A DNA stretch of 64,000 nt from Anthostomella pinea (GCA_963556695.1 CAUWAG010000020.1:372001-436000); one strand, 5' to 3'; shown: positions 24,862 through 38,066, counted from the stretch's first letter. Made by a program: numbers and translations. Notes: generated from the letters alone by a model not told the origin.

Positions 24862-27800
24862 ATGACTGGCCCAACTCTGACTGCGACGGTTTCACCCGCC
24901 CGAGAGTCAACACAGTCATTCCACTCTTCTTCTTCTGCGCCGTCGCATTCCACTCCAGACCTGGATTTGCGTTCTAACACCATCAGCCGGAGACCATCCT
25001 TATCAGCACACAACCGATCGCTGAGCGCCACGAGCTTGCCGAGCTTACCGACCTTTGACTTACCCTCCTTCGACTTCGACAGCGACCTCGACACCACTCT
25101 CACCTTTTCCCGCAAGCCATTGGAGAACACTGCAAATGAGAAACCTCAGACCGTTCGCACCGACGAGACTTTGGGGGTCCCAAGGCCGAGGACATCAAAA
25201 ATGGGCAAGAGGAGGACCATGCTGAGCCGCCCACAATCTTGGATGCCGTCGTCGAAATCCACCCCTGACGTGGGAGAAATGACCATGGAAGACGGTTATA
25301 GGGAAGCCGGCGTCACGAAGGAAGATGACGGATCCAAGTTTCTCAACCCGAATTCGCAACAGGAGAGATCTAGAAATGTTTCAAAGTCGTTCGCCTCTCT
25401 CGCCAAACGCTCGTGGATTTCCGCCTCTAGGTCACCCTCGCCCGGAAAGAGGAAAGAGGAGTCGGAAAGGGCACCCGAGAGTGATGTTCGACCGAGCCGT
25501 GAACGATCTGCTAGCAACAGCTCTATCATGAAGCTCAGAAAGACAAACAGGAAGCGATCAGGATCTCCCACTGAAGGCGAAGGTGGAAGGACGGCAGACA
25601 CTTCGGGCAAGGGGAAAATCGGCAACTATCTTACGAAGATCAAGTCCCGACCTCAAAATGTACTTGCGAAGGGTAAGCTCCAGAGTGAGTTCAACAGTCC
25701 GGCATCCTCGACGACCAGTCTTGCGCCGCCATCCACCGATACCCGCAAGTCGCATGCGTCTGAAACCAGCACGAGCACGTATCCTGAAGACGTTTTACCC
25801 GTACCGAGGTCGCCGCAGGTCCGAGACCCCCTATGGTCGGTATTCAAAGGCGTCGAGACGGATTTCCACAGATTCCAGGTCAAGTCGACAAGCCTGAAGA
25901 TGAACTTGGTTAGAACTGCGCTCGTGCCGTTCCTACGCAAACACGCCTGCCACTCATCCAACAAGCATTTACACCACGAAGACCTAGAACGCAGAGCTAC
26001 TATCCTCAATAAGTGGTGGTGTGGGCTTATCGAGATGCTCGAGGGAAAGACCGAAACGCCAGTCCCCGGAGTCGACAGGCCGGTGCTGTTGGACGCCACA
26101 AGCACATTGATGATGCGTCCCGAATGGCGCCAGAGCATCATTTCTTTCACCCCTTTAGCGGATCGGAGCCCTCGAGAACGCGTGTGGAGGTCGTCGCAGT
26201 TTGCCCCGAACGAATCGTCCAGCTCGGTTGAGACGACAGACTCGGCTTACCTTGCCGAATCCGCAAGACATAATGTCAGGACCATGTTCATTTCCAACTT
26301 GGTCTCCCAAATGGCGATCGTGGTCGATAAAATGGCTATGCGACATGCTCCATACAGCATTGTCAACTTTGCTGGGAAAGCTTGCGCCTATGCTTTCTTC
26401 TTCGCCCCTGGCATTGCCGACGTACTTGTTCGACTTTGGTCTCTGACGCCAAACTTGTTGCGCAGAGCAGCCGACGAGTTCGATCTCCCTCGACGAAGCA
26501 AACGCGAGAGCGATGATATCGTCGCCCTATTCCCACCATGCATTCATGCGCTAGGCTGGACCTCGGTCAAGGCCATGTCCGACTCTCTGCGGCAAGTCGC
26601 CAAAGCACCCCTTGCGGCGACCAAGATAGCCTGGCACGGGCCTTGGATATCGAGGTGGAATGGACGCGACAGCGATGTCTTCTTTATATTCTGCAAATAC
26701 TATTTCATTCTGGCCCAAGAGTTCCTCCCCTCGGATCTGCCGCTCGTCGAGAAAGCGCGAGCGCCTGCTTTTGTCCTTATCAACGCCCAGATTCTTGCTA
26801 TTCTGGACTCTACCATACACCGGCAAGCGGCTGTAGAGGCCATGTCTGGGCCTCCACTTGCAGATGCGATTTATGGCGCAGACGCATCAATTATGGCATC
26901 ACAGGTGACGCCGAACAACAGTAACATCATGAAAGGGATGAACGAGAACAGGCTGATCGTTCTGCTGAAAGACTTCCTATCCGGAGCCTCCATCACGTTC
27001 ACAGATGCCCGGAATACCTTCGCCGAGTCGTTCATGGCCTTGATGCAAGCTGCTGCGAAACGTACTTCTCAGTACGACCACAATGCTTGCTTCACCATCT
27101 GTGATTTTCTTGAGGAGTCGCTGGTAGCATACGATAACTTTGTCGATGTGCAGAGACCCGATTTGACGTATGCAAACTGGCCGTTTTGGTTCGATGTCTG
27201 CCAGAAGATTCTCGAGTCAAACAATTCGATGTCAGAGATCCGAGTCTTGTCTCTCGTTTTCTCTATCTGGGATACCATCTCGAGCGATCAGGGCCGCAAA
27301 GAATCAGTCTGTCTAGACTGGCTACTCACCGAGGAGACGTTCGATAGATTCTTCAACAACTGGTGCCCAATGGTTCGGGCGTACTACATGCGTCTCTTGT
27401 GCTGGAGAATTTGTAGAGACGCCGGTAGTGCGAACGGAACAGATGCGTAAGTGACGTTTCCATACTGGGACTCCCACCAGCCTGACTAACCCTTGCTCAG
27501 GAAAATCTTCGTACTGGTCTCTGCCCGATTGAAGACGGTATGGTCACACTATCTCTGGCTTAAGCAGACAGCGGAGAAAAACGTGACCATCCCACCGTCC
27601 ACGGCACCTTCATTTCCAACTCCCGGGAAGCGGTTCATGATCATCCGCTCTGAAGTTCCCACTGTCCACCAGGGTTTGATGGTTGGCTTTGACTCTTCGT
27701 CGTCACAACAGGATATGGCGTCGAACCCAGCAACTGATTTCGATTCGATATCCATGGACTTAGCCGATCCGGAATGCAGCAGCAATCAGAAGAAGAAATG

Positions 27801-28551
27801 GGGCGTCCTCGGCAAGATGTTTTCGTTCAACGGCAGTACTTCTGGCGACAATGACCTGGATGCCGTGCGGCGAGATACGGCAGCATCCAGGACTAGACCA
27901 CCTCTGCCACCAAAGTCGTCCAATAGCGTCGTCAGCCCTCCGGGTTCTGATAGTGACAGCATGGGCTCGTCACCTACTTACGAAGCCACCCAATACGTCT
28001 TTAGGTTCACACTCTCATGGAATGCTGCTGGCACCATGTCGCCGCCTAATCGTATCCTCACTCGACCGCGTCTGCCAAATCCTGCCCAGTCCTGGGTCAC
28101 TGCCAAGGGCCGCAGTGGGAGCCCACCCCCGCCTGCAGCTGGCCGGCCTGCACCAACCCGAGCTGTCTCTGGGAGCCCCATGCCTGGCCTAGTCGCCTCC
28201 GCAAAGAATGCCGGGGTTTCAGAAGCTCCCGCAAGTCAGCTCAATCTTTCCACGGCCCTGGACAGACAAAATAGCATTGAACTGGCAAGCCCCATCGACC
28301 AAGATGACGACGACTTGCCTATGAGAAGTCTCACAGCTCCCACACAAGAACCCATTATTACGCCAGTCCAGCCGAAGGCTTTTTTCGCTTCCACCGTGAA
28401 GTACGCTGGGCGCGCCCTAGCTGAATGGAGTCTCGTTGTTGCGGAGTGCAACAGCTTCGTGGATCGCAGACGAGATGAGGGCGTGCTTGGCCTCAGCGAG
28501 GTTGAGGTACCAGCACTGGGGGTGGAGGGCTTCAGAAAGCTGGACAGATAG
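24862..28551 (+). CDS. DUF1765 (UPF0592) family protein
   Basis: Two exons (24862-27446 and 27501-28551; 54-nt GT-AG intron) join in frame to 1211 aa. Residues 1 to about 310 are Ser/Thr/Pro/Arg-rich and probably disordered. The DUF1765 region occupies roughly residues 480-760, with hydrophobic helices such as KACAYAFFFAPGIADVLVRL and FFIFCKYYFILAQEFLPSDLPL, and NAQILAILDSTIHRQ. The tail contains further low-complexity segments (PPLPPKSSNSVVSPPGSDSDS; SPPPPAAGRPAPTRAVSGSP). The family is conserved across ascomycetes, but I know of no settled biochemical function. The start is the first ATG of a long open frame preceded by a C/T-rich leader. Confidence 0.9.
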
Positions 28552-29254
28552 CGCCGATTGCGTCGCTCTTCCTTGTCACCACACCATAGCCACTGATTAT
28601 AACCAGGGAGCCACACAGGACTACGCACCTCATCCTACGCAAAGACGTCATAGGTGTAGAATCCCCATTTGTGGCATTCAGGTACATCCGATACGACCAA
28701 TTGTCCAATATGGAGTTACATTCACTGTTTTATTACTTATTCGAGCATGGCATTATTTGAGGCGTCGGCGGCGGACTCATTCACGCAGTCGGTCTAGATG
28801 AATCACCGGCAGCACCTCCCACTATGAACCATTTTGTGTTCTGTCAATGCGAACATAAATACACCTCAGCATGACGTCTTGGGATTGGACATAGGAAGAC
28901 CAACATCTCACGGCTGGACCAGTCTGCGTCTGCAAGAACCCTGAAAATGCAGGGACGGGTTCAGAGCCGGCATTCACGTGTCGCTATATAGAGACCCAGG
29001 TATATACGGCGGTGTGTCTGGATGGATATAGACGTGCTGCATACACAGCATCATGTGGCATTGCACAGTCGAATTGTATCATACTACTTGACTAGCAAAT
29101 ATACCCAACGCTACGCATTGAAGCAAGCGCTTTTGCTCCATCAATCCAAAATTCATCGCTTCGATCGATCTCAGTCTCTACCCGGCCCATAGTGATCCCG
29201 ACCGAGCGTTGTCGAATTCCTTTTCCCCGCCGGCGGTACCTCCTCAGTGCAAAC
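28552..29254. other. Convergent intergenic region
   Basis: Shared 3' region of the DUF1765 gene (+) and the DHA1 transporter gene (-). No additional gene is visible. Confidence 0.5.
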
Positions 29255-31363
29255 TCAAGAAGACTGCGCAAACCGGCTCCTCGCGCGGAGCCTATGGCCA
29301 CGGAGGTACAGAAACAGCATCCCTGCGGCGCACAGCGAGGCCAGCCCGCCCAGCAGACTCAAGCCGCCGGCGACGCCGAGCGCGCGGTACATGGGCGCTG
29401 AGAACAGCAGCGAGGCGGCGGCGAAGGAGCTGCGCGCGAAGTCGTTGGCGGCGAACAGCGAGGCCGAGTGCCGCGGGTAGCAGCGCGCCAGGTAGAAGAA
29501 CATGCACTGGTAGACGACGAAGATGCACACGAAGAAAACGAAAAGTCCGGTGGTGGGGACTAGGGGGTGGATTTTTGGGCTTGATGTGCAGGCTTTTTTT
29601 TGAGGGGGGTTTGTTAGTTGTTTTGATGATCATTGCTGGGATGGGTTGGGATGGGGTGAAGAGATGGGAAGTACTTACCAAAGATAAACAAACCCCCCGG
29701 CGCGAGGAACGTAGCCACCACAGCCGGAAACAGCCTTCCCTCGGGGCACCCGTACAGCGGCGGGCTCTCCCTCCGCATGACGGGCTCGACGCGCCGGCGG
29801 AACCAGATCGCATAGACCGGCACCGCGACCAGCAGGCCCGGCACGAACGCCAGGAACGGTAGCCCCCACACGCCCAGTGCGAAGCCGTACACGCCGCCGA
29901 AGACGAGCGGGAAGGCGGCGAAGAACGAGTAGTATGTCCCGTACAGTACTGCCGAGTATATCGTTGTGTACGCCACTGCTGGATCCAAGAAGTTGATCGC
30001 CCACGGCTTGAGTAGTGCGGATGTCAGGATCTGGCGCGGCGTCTGGTGCTGGTGTCGGATATCGGCGGCGCAGGGGAGGGCGGGGCGGTGCGTGAGGGCG
30101 CGCAGGCGCGTCGCTTTGCGGTGGAGGATCGTGTCGGGGTTGGTTTCGGGGAGGGTGAGGGCCATGAGGAGCCAGATGGGGGCTGCTAGCCAGAGGAGCT
30201 CCCACTGGGGTGTGTGTCAGTTAAGTGAATACCAGGGAAGCGAAAAGGGGATGGGCTGGGATACGTGCTCCGGCGTTAAGTTCGGACCATAAAGGGGTAA
30301 GGGGTAGGGGGTAGGCGTACAGGGTAGACAAGGATACAGTCACCACTCACCTGGCTGATACGCCAGCCCATCTCACTGCCGCTCACAGCGAACCCGGAAA
30401 TCACAGGGCCCAGTGCCGGTCCCAGTGTCGCGGCCGACGACCACACGCAGAGCACGTAGCCCAGCTTCCAAGGCGCAAACATGTCGTCGAGCGTCGCGCC
30501 GGCAGTCGCCAAGCACGGCGACCCGAAGAAGTCCAGCAGGAACCGCAGCGCCAGCAGCGCCGCCAGAGTGCCCTTGTCCCCGGTACCGTCACCCTCACCA
30601 TTCCCGCTCCCATGCCCGTGTCCATCCGGCACGAGCGCAGCGCCCAACGCCAGCCACACGAACACGAAGAAGGTCGCGATGTAGATGGACGTGCGGCCCA
30701 CGCGCGGGATCTCGGACAGGGGCGACCAGAGCAAGGGCCCAACGCCGTACCCAACGACGTACAGCGCGATGCCAAGCTCGGCGACGGCGGGCGAGACGCC
30801 GAAGTGGCGCGTGATTTGGGCTTCCGAGGGCGCGTAGAGCGAGGACCCGATGTAGACGGCGAAGGTGTAGAGGCCGACTAGGGTCGTCACCCAGAGTTTC
30901 GCGCGCAGGGCCAGTTTTGCGGGTTCGTGGGGTTGTTGAGGAGCCAGGTTACTGGTGCTTTGGAGGGCGATTGTGGCTTCTCGAGGTCTGGAGATGTTGG
31001 ACTGGTGCGGGCGGGTGTTGTTGTGTTTGTGTCTGCTGAGATCCAGTTGCCTTCCTGGAACCGGGCGCCTATCTCGACATCATCGTGGAGGGTTCCTCCA
31101 CGAGACGATGACTGTGGTTCATGCAGCTAATTTCCCGGCTGCTTTTTCGCGTGCGCGTCGACATCATTGAACGTATGTTCATAATGCCCGTCAAAGCTCG
31201 GACAGACGAACCCAGTCATCTTTTCGACCCCAGGGTACGTTTTGTCCAACCTAAGGTCGGCGGGAAGCTCGAAACCATCAAGTTCCTCGGGATATGGCAG
31301 TTTGGCAGGCCAAAAGAGGCGTGCTAGCTGTCCGATGCTCGATTCACGGATAACGTCCCGCAT
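29255..31363 (-). CDS. DHA1 MFS transporter, polyamine/drug type, apparent frameshift
   Basis: Exon 1 (from 31363) starts MRDVIRESSIGQLARLFW...YPEELDGFELP, the classic N-terminus of fungal polyamine/fluconazole-type MFS antiporters. The 3' end of exon 1 and the acceptor near 31136 are uncertain. Later exons are about 31135-30351, 30204-29679 and 29592-29255, with motifs DPAVAYTTIYSAVLYGTYYSFF and YPRHSASLFAANDFARS and about 12 membrane helices. At 30908-30910 the frame breaks: NPTNPQNW is followed in another frame by LRAKLWVTTLVGLYTFAVY, as if one C were missing from a CCC run. The downstream part has no upstream ATG of its own, so the gene is either a recent pseudogene or carries a sequencing error. 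The family exports polyamines and drugs across the plasma membrane. Confidence 0.8.
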
Positions 31364-32511
31364 GACACCTGGTCTTTCCCTGTCGTTGATGACAGCAGGG
31401 CTTCAATGCTAATGCTGGAAGCACTCGACGCTGACATGAGGAAGCCATAGCTGCTGCTATTTCAACCCAAACTTCCTCAGACAGAGGAATCCGTTAACGG
31501 ACGTTCATATGACAGCCATATTTAAAGCACTCCATCATCGACTCATCGGCCGTGTATCGTGGGCCCGTTATGGAAATTATGGTTGTTTTACATCACGATG
31601 TCTGCAGCAAGTCGGAGCGAATCCTCCAGACCGCCACGGCTGCTGCTCGGATGGCTGACGTGGCTGTCAGAAGGCGCATAATATAACGTATTACCTACAG
31701 GCGCGAAAGGTCACAGTGGCCCCGGATGGAGTCAAACCATCACGATATGGGAGAGCTATAAAGTCTATTTCAACCTACAGTCTTCTTGCGTTATCGGAAA
31801 CAGGAAACTTCTTACGGCAATTGAGTCATTAGCTGCTTGAAACACCCGAATCGGTAGTCTTGGTGGCCGCTCTAAGACAAGCTTTGCCTAGAGACGGAGC
31901 CAGCCCGGTGAATTGGGATGCTGGATCTTCACGTGCATGGAACCGAGTACCCAAAATCTCAAGAGATGGGAAGTATATCTAGAGCTTGGATCGTGGAAGT
32001 TTCAAGAACAGGGTCTTGACGGTAGTATGACAGCTAGGGGCGGTCTTCTCTACGTCTATAAACCTCCACGTCAGCTGGAGCTTGGTTCTAAACCTTCCCC
32101 TCAGCTGCCACAAGAGCTAGTATACAAAGCAGCAAGCCAGCTGGCTCCGATCTAGGAGACGGGTTAAGTGACACTTTCAATGATGCCTGGATTATTCACG
32201 ATCATCGACCATTCCTGTTGTTGGGACAGTCATACTGGCATTACGCCCGGTCACGGTGAAGAATTAGCGCTGACAAGAACTTGACAGGCAGGTCGCGAGA
32301 GCAGTACATTATCGTGGGATTCCTTGGATCATGTCTGAATCTGTCTAGATTAGTCACAATCCGAATGATTCTGTTTAGCGACAATTCGATGAAGCCCGGT
32401 GGTAGATGGACCGGTCAGTGACGGGTTCGGATACATGAGCGGTGGACTCGTCTCCTTCCCACGGTGTGCCGTTGGCGTCCGTGGCGAACCACACGGGTGA
32501 CTGATACCACC
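31364..32511. other. Intergenic region without a supported gene
   Basis: Upstream region of the DHA1 transporter gene and downstream region of the Dal5-type transporter. No credible coding frame. Confidence 0.55.
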
Positions 32512-34497
32512 CTATGTGTCACGACTCTCCCCCTTCCTCAGGTCATTATCGACAAGGTCATCCAAGATAGCCTCCCCTTGCTTGCCAGCCGCCACCCGAG
32601 CCAGCTTTAGCTTCCGGGTGTCGCCCTCCGTCTGCCGGGTCACCCACCACGTCACCAGCGTAGTGACCATGCAGCACGCGACGAGCGCCATGGCAACCCC
32701 AAACGAGATCTGGTAGCGAGGCGCGTATGCTGCGCGAAACAGCTGGGGACCGATGGCCCCGCCGATCTGGCCGTAGCTATTCACGAAGCCGATAGAGAAT
32801 GCAGAGCCAGTTGCTCGGCTCGTCGTCTGCACGCGCCACGGCCACATCATCGGGTACCAGGCCGCGGCGACGGCGTTGCCGATCATTGTCGCTGCGAATA
32901 CTCCGCCGGTGTTGGGGTATACCACTAGGACGGCGTAGCATGCGAGGATGATGGTCAAAAAAGCCATGGGATACAGGGGTCTTGGGAGGCGCCCGTTGTC
33001 GGCGAATATGCCCGATACTCCTATGGTGATGAGACCGAGGATGGTGATGGGGAGATTAAGCAGTTGGGCTTGGGCGATGGAGCTTGGCTTGACGTTAGTA
33101 AGTTGGTCCGGACAACCCATGGTACGGGGAGGCTCACGTGAAACCAAGGTTGGCGATGACGGTGGGCTGGTAGAAGCGCACACCGGAAGTGCCGACCGTG
33201 AAGAAGGCCCATATCATGGTAAAGAGCCACAAACGCTTGTCTTTGAGAGACGTGATGATCTCTTTGAAGTCAAAGTCCTGCTCGGCGGCTCTCGGTGCGT
33301 TGGCTGGTAGCCGGGCTTGGATGAAGGCCTTCTCCTTCTCCGTCAACCATGATGCTGTTTCGGGGACTGTTGATCATCAGTAACTATGCTGGCACTGTGA
33401 GTATGGATGGTCGACTCACAATCGGGCAGCAGAAACCACACAGCAACTCCCACGACAATCGTCGCGATGGCTTCTACCAGGAACAGCCTAGCTAGATTAG
33501 CGATGTGCGATTCCACAGCGTGCCGCTTGAAGCTCACCATTGCCAGCCAGACAATCCGCCTGCCCCTGAGGCGTGATCGAAAGCGAATGCGAGGATGCCA
33601 CTGAATATTCCAGATAGGTTACCGCATATGTCTTCATGATTGTTAGCCAAACGCCTTCGGGGCGCACGGGGTTTATTACCTACAGAAGTATAAGAGCCTC
33701 AGAGACATCTCATCAGGCCGATACCAGTACGTCATTTGCAGCAGGATACCCGGGAACATTCCCGCCTCGGCCTGTAAGTGTTAGTCCAACACCCATATCT
33801 ATTAGAGTATAGACGACTGACCAGTCCCAGGAAGAAGCGTGTCACGTAGAGACCTTGCTTGTTCGTGACCGCAACATGACAGGCTAGCATAATGCCCCAG
33901 GTGACCATGATTCGCGCCTGCCAATGCGAGGGGGAGAACTTCTTCAACAACAGGTTGGAAGGCGCTTCGCCAACGATATATGGTATCTACAGACGCAGTC
34001 AGTTGTCTGTCAAACGGCTAACCGGTTGTTCATCATAGACTCACATAGTACAACACGGTGACCAGCGCATACGCATCCGACGACAGTCCCAACTGCGTCA
34101 TGATATTCTCCGGCGTTCCTCTGTTCATGATCCGAGCGTTGGAGACCTGCCATTCCAGTCAGCTCGAACCTGGCCGCCATCATCATCGTCATTGTCAGGC
34201 AAGGCGTTGTTGGCCACTCACATTGTCAGAGTCCAAGTTCTTGAACATAAAGATGATAGAACACAGCGGCATGAGGTGCCAGTCGATCCGTCGTATCAGC
34301 TTCTTCTCTTCTTCGGCGGTCAAGGATGTCCGAGCTCGCATCCGCTCGGCATCGTATCCGTCGATGGACTCGTTGCTATTGACGGTCTCGCCGTTGTCAC
34401 CACGTTGTACGCGGTGGAATCCGTCGTCGATACTCGAGAACTCGATGTCCACGGGATCTTTCGATGAGGTCCTGGTCCCGCCGTTGGTTGAAGTCAT
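32512..34497 (-). CDS. Dal5/allantoate-permease-type MFS anion symporter
   Basis: Eight exons with GT-AG introns can be joined without interruption into a protein of roughly 500 aa. A cytoplasmic N-terminus (TAEEEKKLIRRIDWHLMPLCSIIFMFKNLDSDN) leads into the family's first helix, followed by VSNARIMN, IPYIVGEAPSNLLLKK, RFFLGLAEAGMFPG, YICGNLSGIFSGILAFAFDH and WPWRVQTTSRATGSAFSIG. These identify the anion:cation symporter (Dal5/Tna1) family, which imports carboxylates such as allantoate, nicotinate or other organic acids by proton symport. It is divergently transcribed from a 2-oxoglutarate dioxygenase gene, which suggests that transporter and enzymes share a substrate or regulation. The exact substrate cannot be read from sequence. 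Confidence 0.92.
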
Positions 34498-35225
34498 GGC
34501 GATGGGTCACACTGTGTGTGAAAAGTCTCAGACTGCCTTTGCTTTGAAGGAGAGAACGCTGTGGTATGCGAGTTGTTTGATAGGCGCCCAAATCGACGAG
34601 AAGATGAGTGAAAACGATGATCTTATAAGACTCTATGGGAACATAGTATCATGGCCCACCAAAAGCACGAATGTGCGTGTGGACCCCGACGAGCACCTAG
34701 TCGAACAGAAAAAGGGTACTATCTGCTACAGATGGCAAGCTTCACGACAAGAACGTCCGGACTTCTTGCCTACCTAGGCTGTCGTGTGTCTAGTAATCTC
34801 ATGATCGTATCCTCTGAGGGGCCTGGACTGTGAATATGTTGACGCTTGTCAGGGATCGGAACTGATTATCAATCCTGTACCCTCCCTACGCGACTACTCT
34901 GGGCCTCCGACGACCAGGTATCGCGTGCAGTTATCCTAACCAATACGCACTACCACTCAGTCGTCATTCGCTAGATAGATGGCGAGATGATAACGCCCCC
35001 ATCACCGTATGCAGGATAATCGGGAAATGGAAAACGGGGTTTTGGGGTGTGATGCCCCTCATCACGCCATCGACGCTGCGTCGGACTCGGCGCCGGCGGG
35101 TGTGAGTATTAAGATCCGATATGAGCCGCGTGCGCTTCTTCGATTTCACGCAATTCTCAAGACATTAACACAGAGACAGCATAATTCCAGAGCAAGTTAA
35201 ACCATATACTTTATCGATTCCCAAG
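34498..35225. promoter_or_regulatory. Shared divergent promoter region, Dal5-type MFS and dioxygenase
   Basis: A 728-bp region separates the two start codons and contains no gene, so both promoters lie here. I see no unambiguous TATA box. The arrangement would allow co-regulation of transporter and enzyme. Confidence 0.6.
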
Positions 35226-36521
35226 ATGGCCGCAGTTGCAACTCCCACCGTTCACCAGGAGAACTCTGGGATACCTACGTATCATCAGGTCCCGGAGACG
35301 AAGTATGAACGTAAGGTAGTATGCGTGGTTATGCAGGTTTCTCCAGCTGATTTGTCGACAGTGGACTGGGCAGACCTAGTGACATTGGATCTCTCCCAGT
35401 TTGACCAACCTGGCGGGAAGCAGAAACTTGCGACCCAGCTCTTTGAAGCCATCCAGAAGATTGGTATGTTTACACTGTCAACCCCGGAAGCACGTCTTCT
35501 CCCCATCCGATATTGAGACTAACTGAGAACTTCAATGAAGGATTCTTCTACATCACCAACTTCGGGTTGACCCAAGAGCAGGTAGACCAGCAATTCGCGA
35601 TCGGGAAGGAGGTCTTCAAGCTGCCGACCGATGAGAAGCTCAAGTTCCGAGCGGATCTCGAGAACGGAGGATACAACGGGTACAAGCCGCTGGGTATCCG
35701 TGTAAGTAATTCCGGACGCATGAACTTGATCCATGACAATCGAGCTTATAGTCTCCCAGGAGGTACGACCGGGCATCTACGACAACACCGAGATCTACAA
35801 CATTCCCAAATTCATCCCAGCACTCGAGCGCCCACACCCAGAGATCATCAATCAGAACCGCGACGACATAGAAAGCTTCGCGCGGCACATCAACGACCAT
35901 GTCGTCGGCAAGCTGCTGGTCCTGTTCGCCATCGTGCTCGAATTGCCAGAGGACTTCTTCCTCCAGAGGCATCGCTACGAGGAGAAGAGCGACTGCCACT
36001 TGCGGTACATGAAGTACCACGCGAGGACCGCCGAGCAGAACCAGATCCTGGAGAACGTCTGGGTGAAGGGCCACACGGACTTCGGCAGCCTGACTCTGCT
36101 GTTTCGCCAGCCGGTCGCCGCGCTGCAGGTGCGTACGCCGGACGAGGAGTGGAAATGGGTGAAGCCGTACCCCGAGAGTATCACCGTGAATCTGGCAGAC
36201 TCGCTCGAGTTCCTGACCAACGGGTTCCTGAAGAGCAGCATCCATCGCGTTGTGGCGCCGCCCCCTGATCAGGCGGACATAGATCGGCTGGGCGTGCTGT
36301 ACTTTGCCAGGCCGGAGGACAGTTTAGAATTGAGGCCCGTGGTGAGCAAGGTCCTCGAGCGCCTGGGGTACAGCACCATTACGGATGACAGCGCTGTCGG
36401 GATCACGGCGGGGGAGTGGGTGAAGGCGCGTGTGGCGAAGGGCGTGGGCAAGGATAAGGCGCGGAGTGATGTTTCTGAGCAGAAGATCATCGGAGGCAAG
36501 TCGGCCAAGTACTACGATTAG
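35226..36521 (+). CDS. 2-oxoglutarate/Fe(II)-dependent dioxygenase
   Basis: Four exons (35226-35310, 35362-35463, 35541-35701, 35760-36521) give 369 aa. The N-terminal DIOX_N region holds LDWADLVTLDLSQF and GFFYITNFGLTQEQVDQQF. The C-terminal double-stranded beta-helix carries the iron site HTD (GHTDFGSLTLLF) with the distal His of SSIHRVV. The isopenicillin-N-synthase/plant-ACC-oxidase-like superfamily hydroxylates, desaturates or cyclises small molecules using O2 and 2-oxoglutarate. The usual C-terminal RxS substrate-binding motif appears altered (DRLGVLYFARP), as in many fungal members. It is adjacent to a second dioxygenase (same strand, 351 bp apart) and divergent from a Dal5-type carrier, so a catabolic or small biosynthetic role is likely. 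It is probably cytosolic. Confidence 0.92.
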
Positions 36522-36872
36522 TTGCCCTGAACGAGTGTAGCTTGAGCAGGACGATGGCGGGTACAATGGAGTCCATCGTGATTCGTGACATAGTGTGATC
36601 CTGCATCTTCCGGTGCCAATATTTCCAGTTAGCTGAAGCCAATCAACACAGGTTATTTCCACCATAATTGATCTGTATTGCGTGCTGCTAGCACGTGACC
36701 CCCTTTGCGGAGAAGTAACGGAGCCCCCGACGCTGTTGAGATGGGTGCAACATATGGCGTGATCAAGGCCAAGACAACCAGGACAGAGGTGAAGCGACGT
36801 TGTTAGTAAGTCAGGAGCTGAACTTCGGTGACACGAAGAACCAATAGCTTCTGGAACAGCCATTCAACCACG

Positions 36873-38010
36873 ATGCCTTCGAGAACCATGACTTCCTCGT
36901 TCAACGAGATCCCCACCATAGATCTCTCGCAAGCGACCGATCCGGCAACTCTTCCTAAGCTTCTCATCGAATTGCGCTATGCGCTCACAGACGTTGGCTT
37001 TCTGTACGTGTCGAACCGCGGAGTCCCGAAGTCGGTAGTGGATGGTCTGGTGAACGCGCTGCCTAAGCTGTTCAGTTTGGATGACGAGGTCAAGAAGTCG
37101 GTGGCTTTGGAGAAATCCCCTCATTTCCTCGGGTATAGTGGCGTTGGTAGCGAGAACACCGGCAGGAAGGTTGATAAGAGGGAGCAGTATGAGTTCGGAA
37201 CGGAGTTGACGGCGACATGGCATGATGGTCTTCCCCTGTCGGAACGCCTGCGAGGTCCTAATCAGGTTGGTTTCACTCACGAATGCTTCTTGTGGGGATG
37301 TTCTTGGACACTTACAACGAGTGTAGTGGCCTGAATTCGATGGGAACTTTCGGTCAGTGGTAGAAGAGTACATCAACGAGTTATCACTGCTAGGGGAACG
37401 ATTCCTAGACCTAATAGCGCATGCCCTCTCTCTATCGCCGGGGACGTTCCAGCCCTCTTTGTCAGACCAACATCGCCTAAAGCTAGTATACTACCCAGAA
37501 GCATCAACAGGAGACTCCGAGAACCAAGGTGTAGGACCCCATAAAGACTCATCCGGTTGGTGGACTTCCCTCCTGCAAGCGTCACCCCCGGAAGTCAAAG
37601 GCCTACAAGTCCTCAACAAAGCCGGCTACTGGGTCGACGTGCCAGTGGTGCCTGGGACATTCGTCGTGAACACCGGCCAAGCCTTCGAAGTGGTCACCAA
37701 CGGTGTCTGCAAAGCGACGACCCATCGGGTTCTTTCCGGTCCGCACGAGCGATATAGCGTGCCTTTCTTTCAGGGCATGCGAAGGGATCTTACCAAGGCG
37801 GAAGCCACTGGGAGTCTGAAGGCTCATTTTGGGGCTCTTGCCGCCGGCAAGGAGTCTGATGAGGCCAGTGCTGTGGACTCAGCCTTTTTGAAGGGCAAGT
37901 ATGATACGTGGGGTGAGTCGCAGCTGCGGACGAAAGTTCGAAGTCATCGCGAGAATGGGAAGAAGTTCTACCCGGAGGTCCATGAGCTGTACATCAACGA
38001 TGATGCGTAG
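36873..38010 (+). CDS. 2-oxoglutarate/Fe(II)-dependent dioxygenase, isopenicillin-N-synthase-like
   Basis: Two exons (36873-37265 and 37327-38010; 61-nt intron) encode 358 aa. DIOX_N motifs are NEIPTIDLSQATDP and DVGFLYVSNRGVP. The iron ligands are in GPHKDSSGWWTSLLQ (His and Asp) and TTHRVLSGP (distal His). The 2-oxoglutarate-binding RxS is present as HERYSVPFF, so all catalytic residues are in place. An internal Met five codons downstream (36888) is an alternative start. It is only distantly related to the preceding dioxygenase, so this is not a recent tandem duplication. The two enzymes probably act on successive or related substrates. Confidence 0.92.
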
Positions 38011-38066
38011 ATAGATCCTACTGTATGATAGGGGCTAACTGCGAGAGACAGCCAAGAATAGAGCCG

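Noticed and set aside
30413..30881. Arg/Pro-rich plus-strand frames opposite the DHA1 transporter
   Set aside because: Shadows of a GC-rich membrane-protein gene; highly biased composition.
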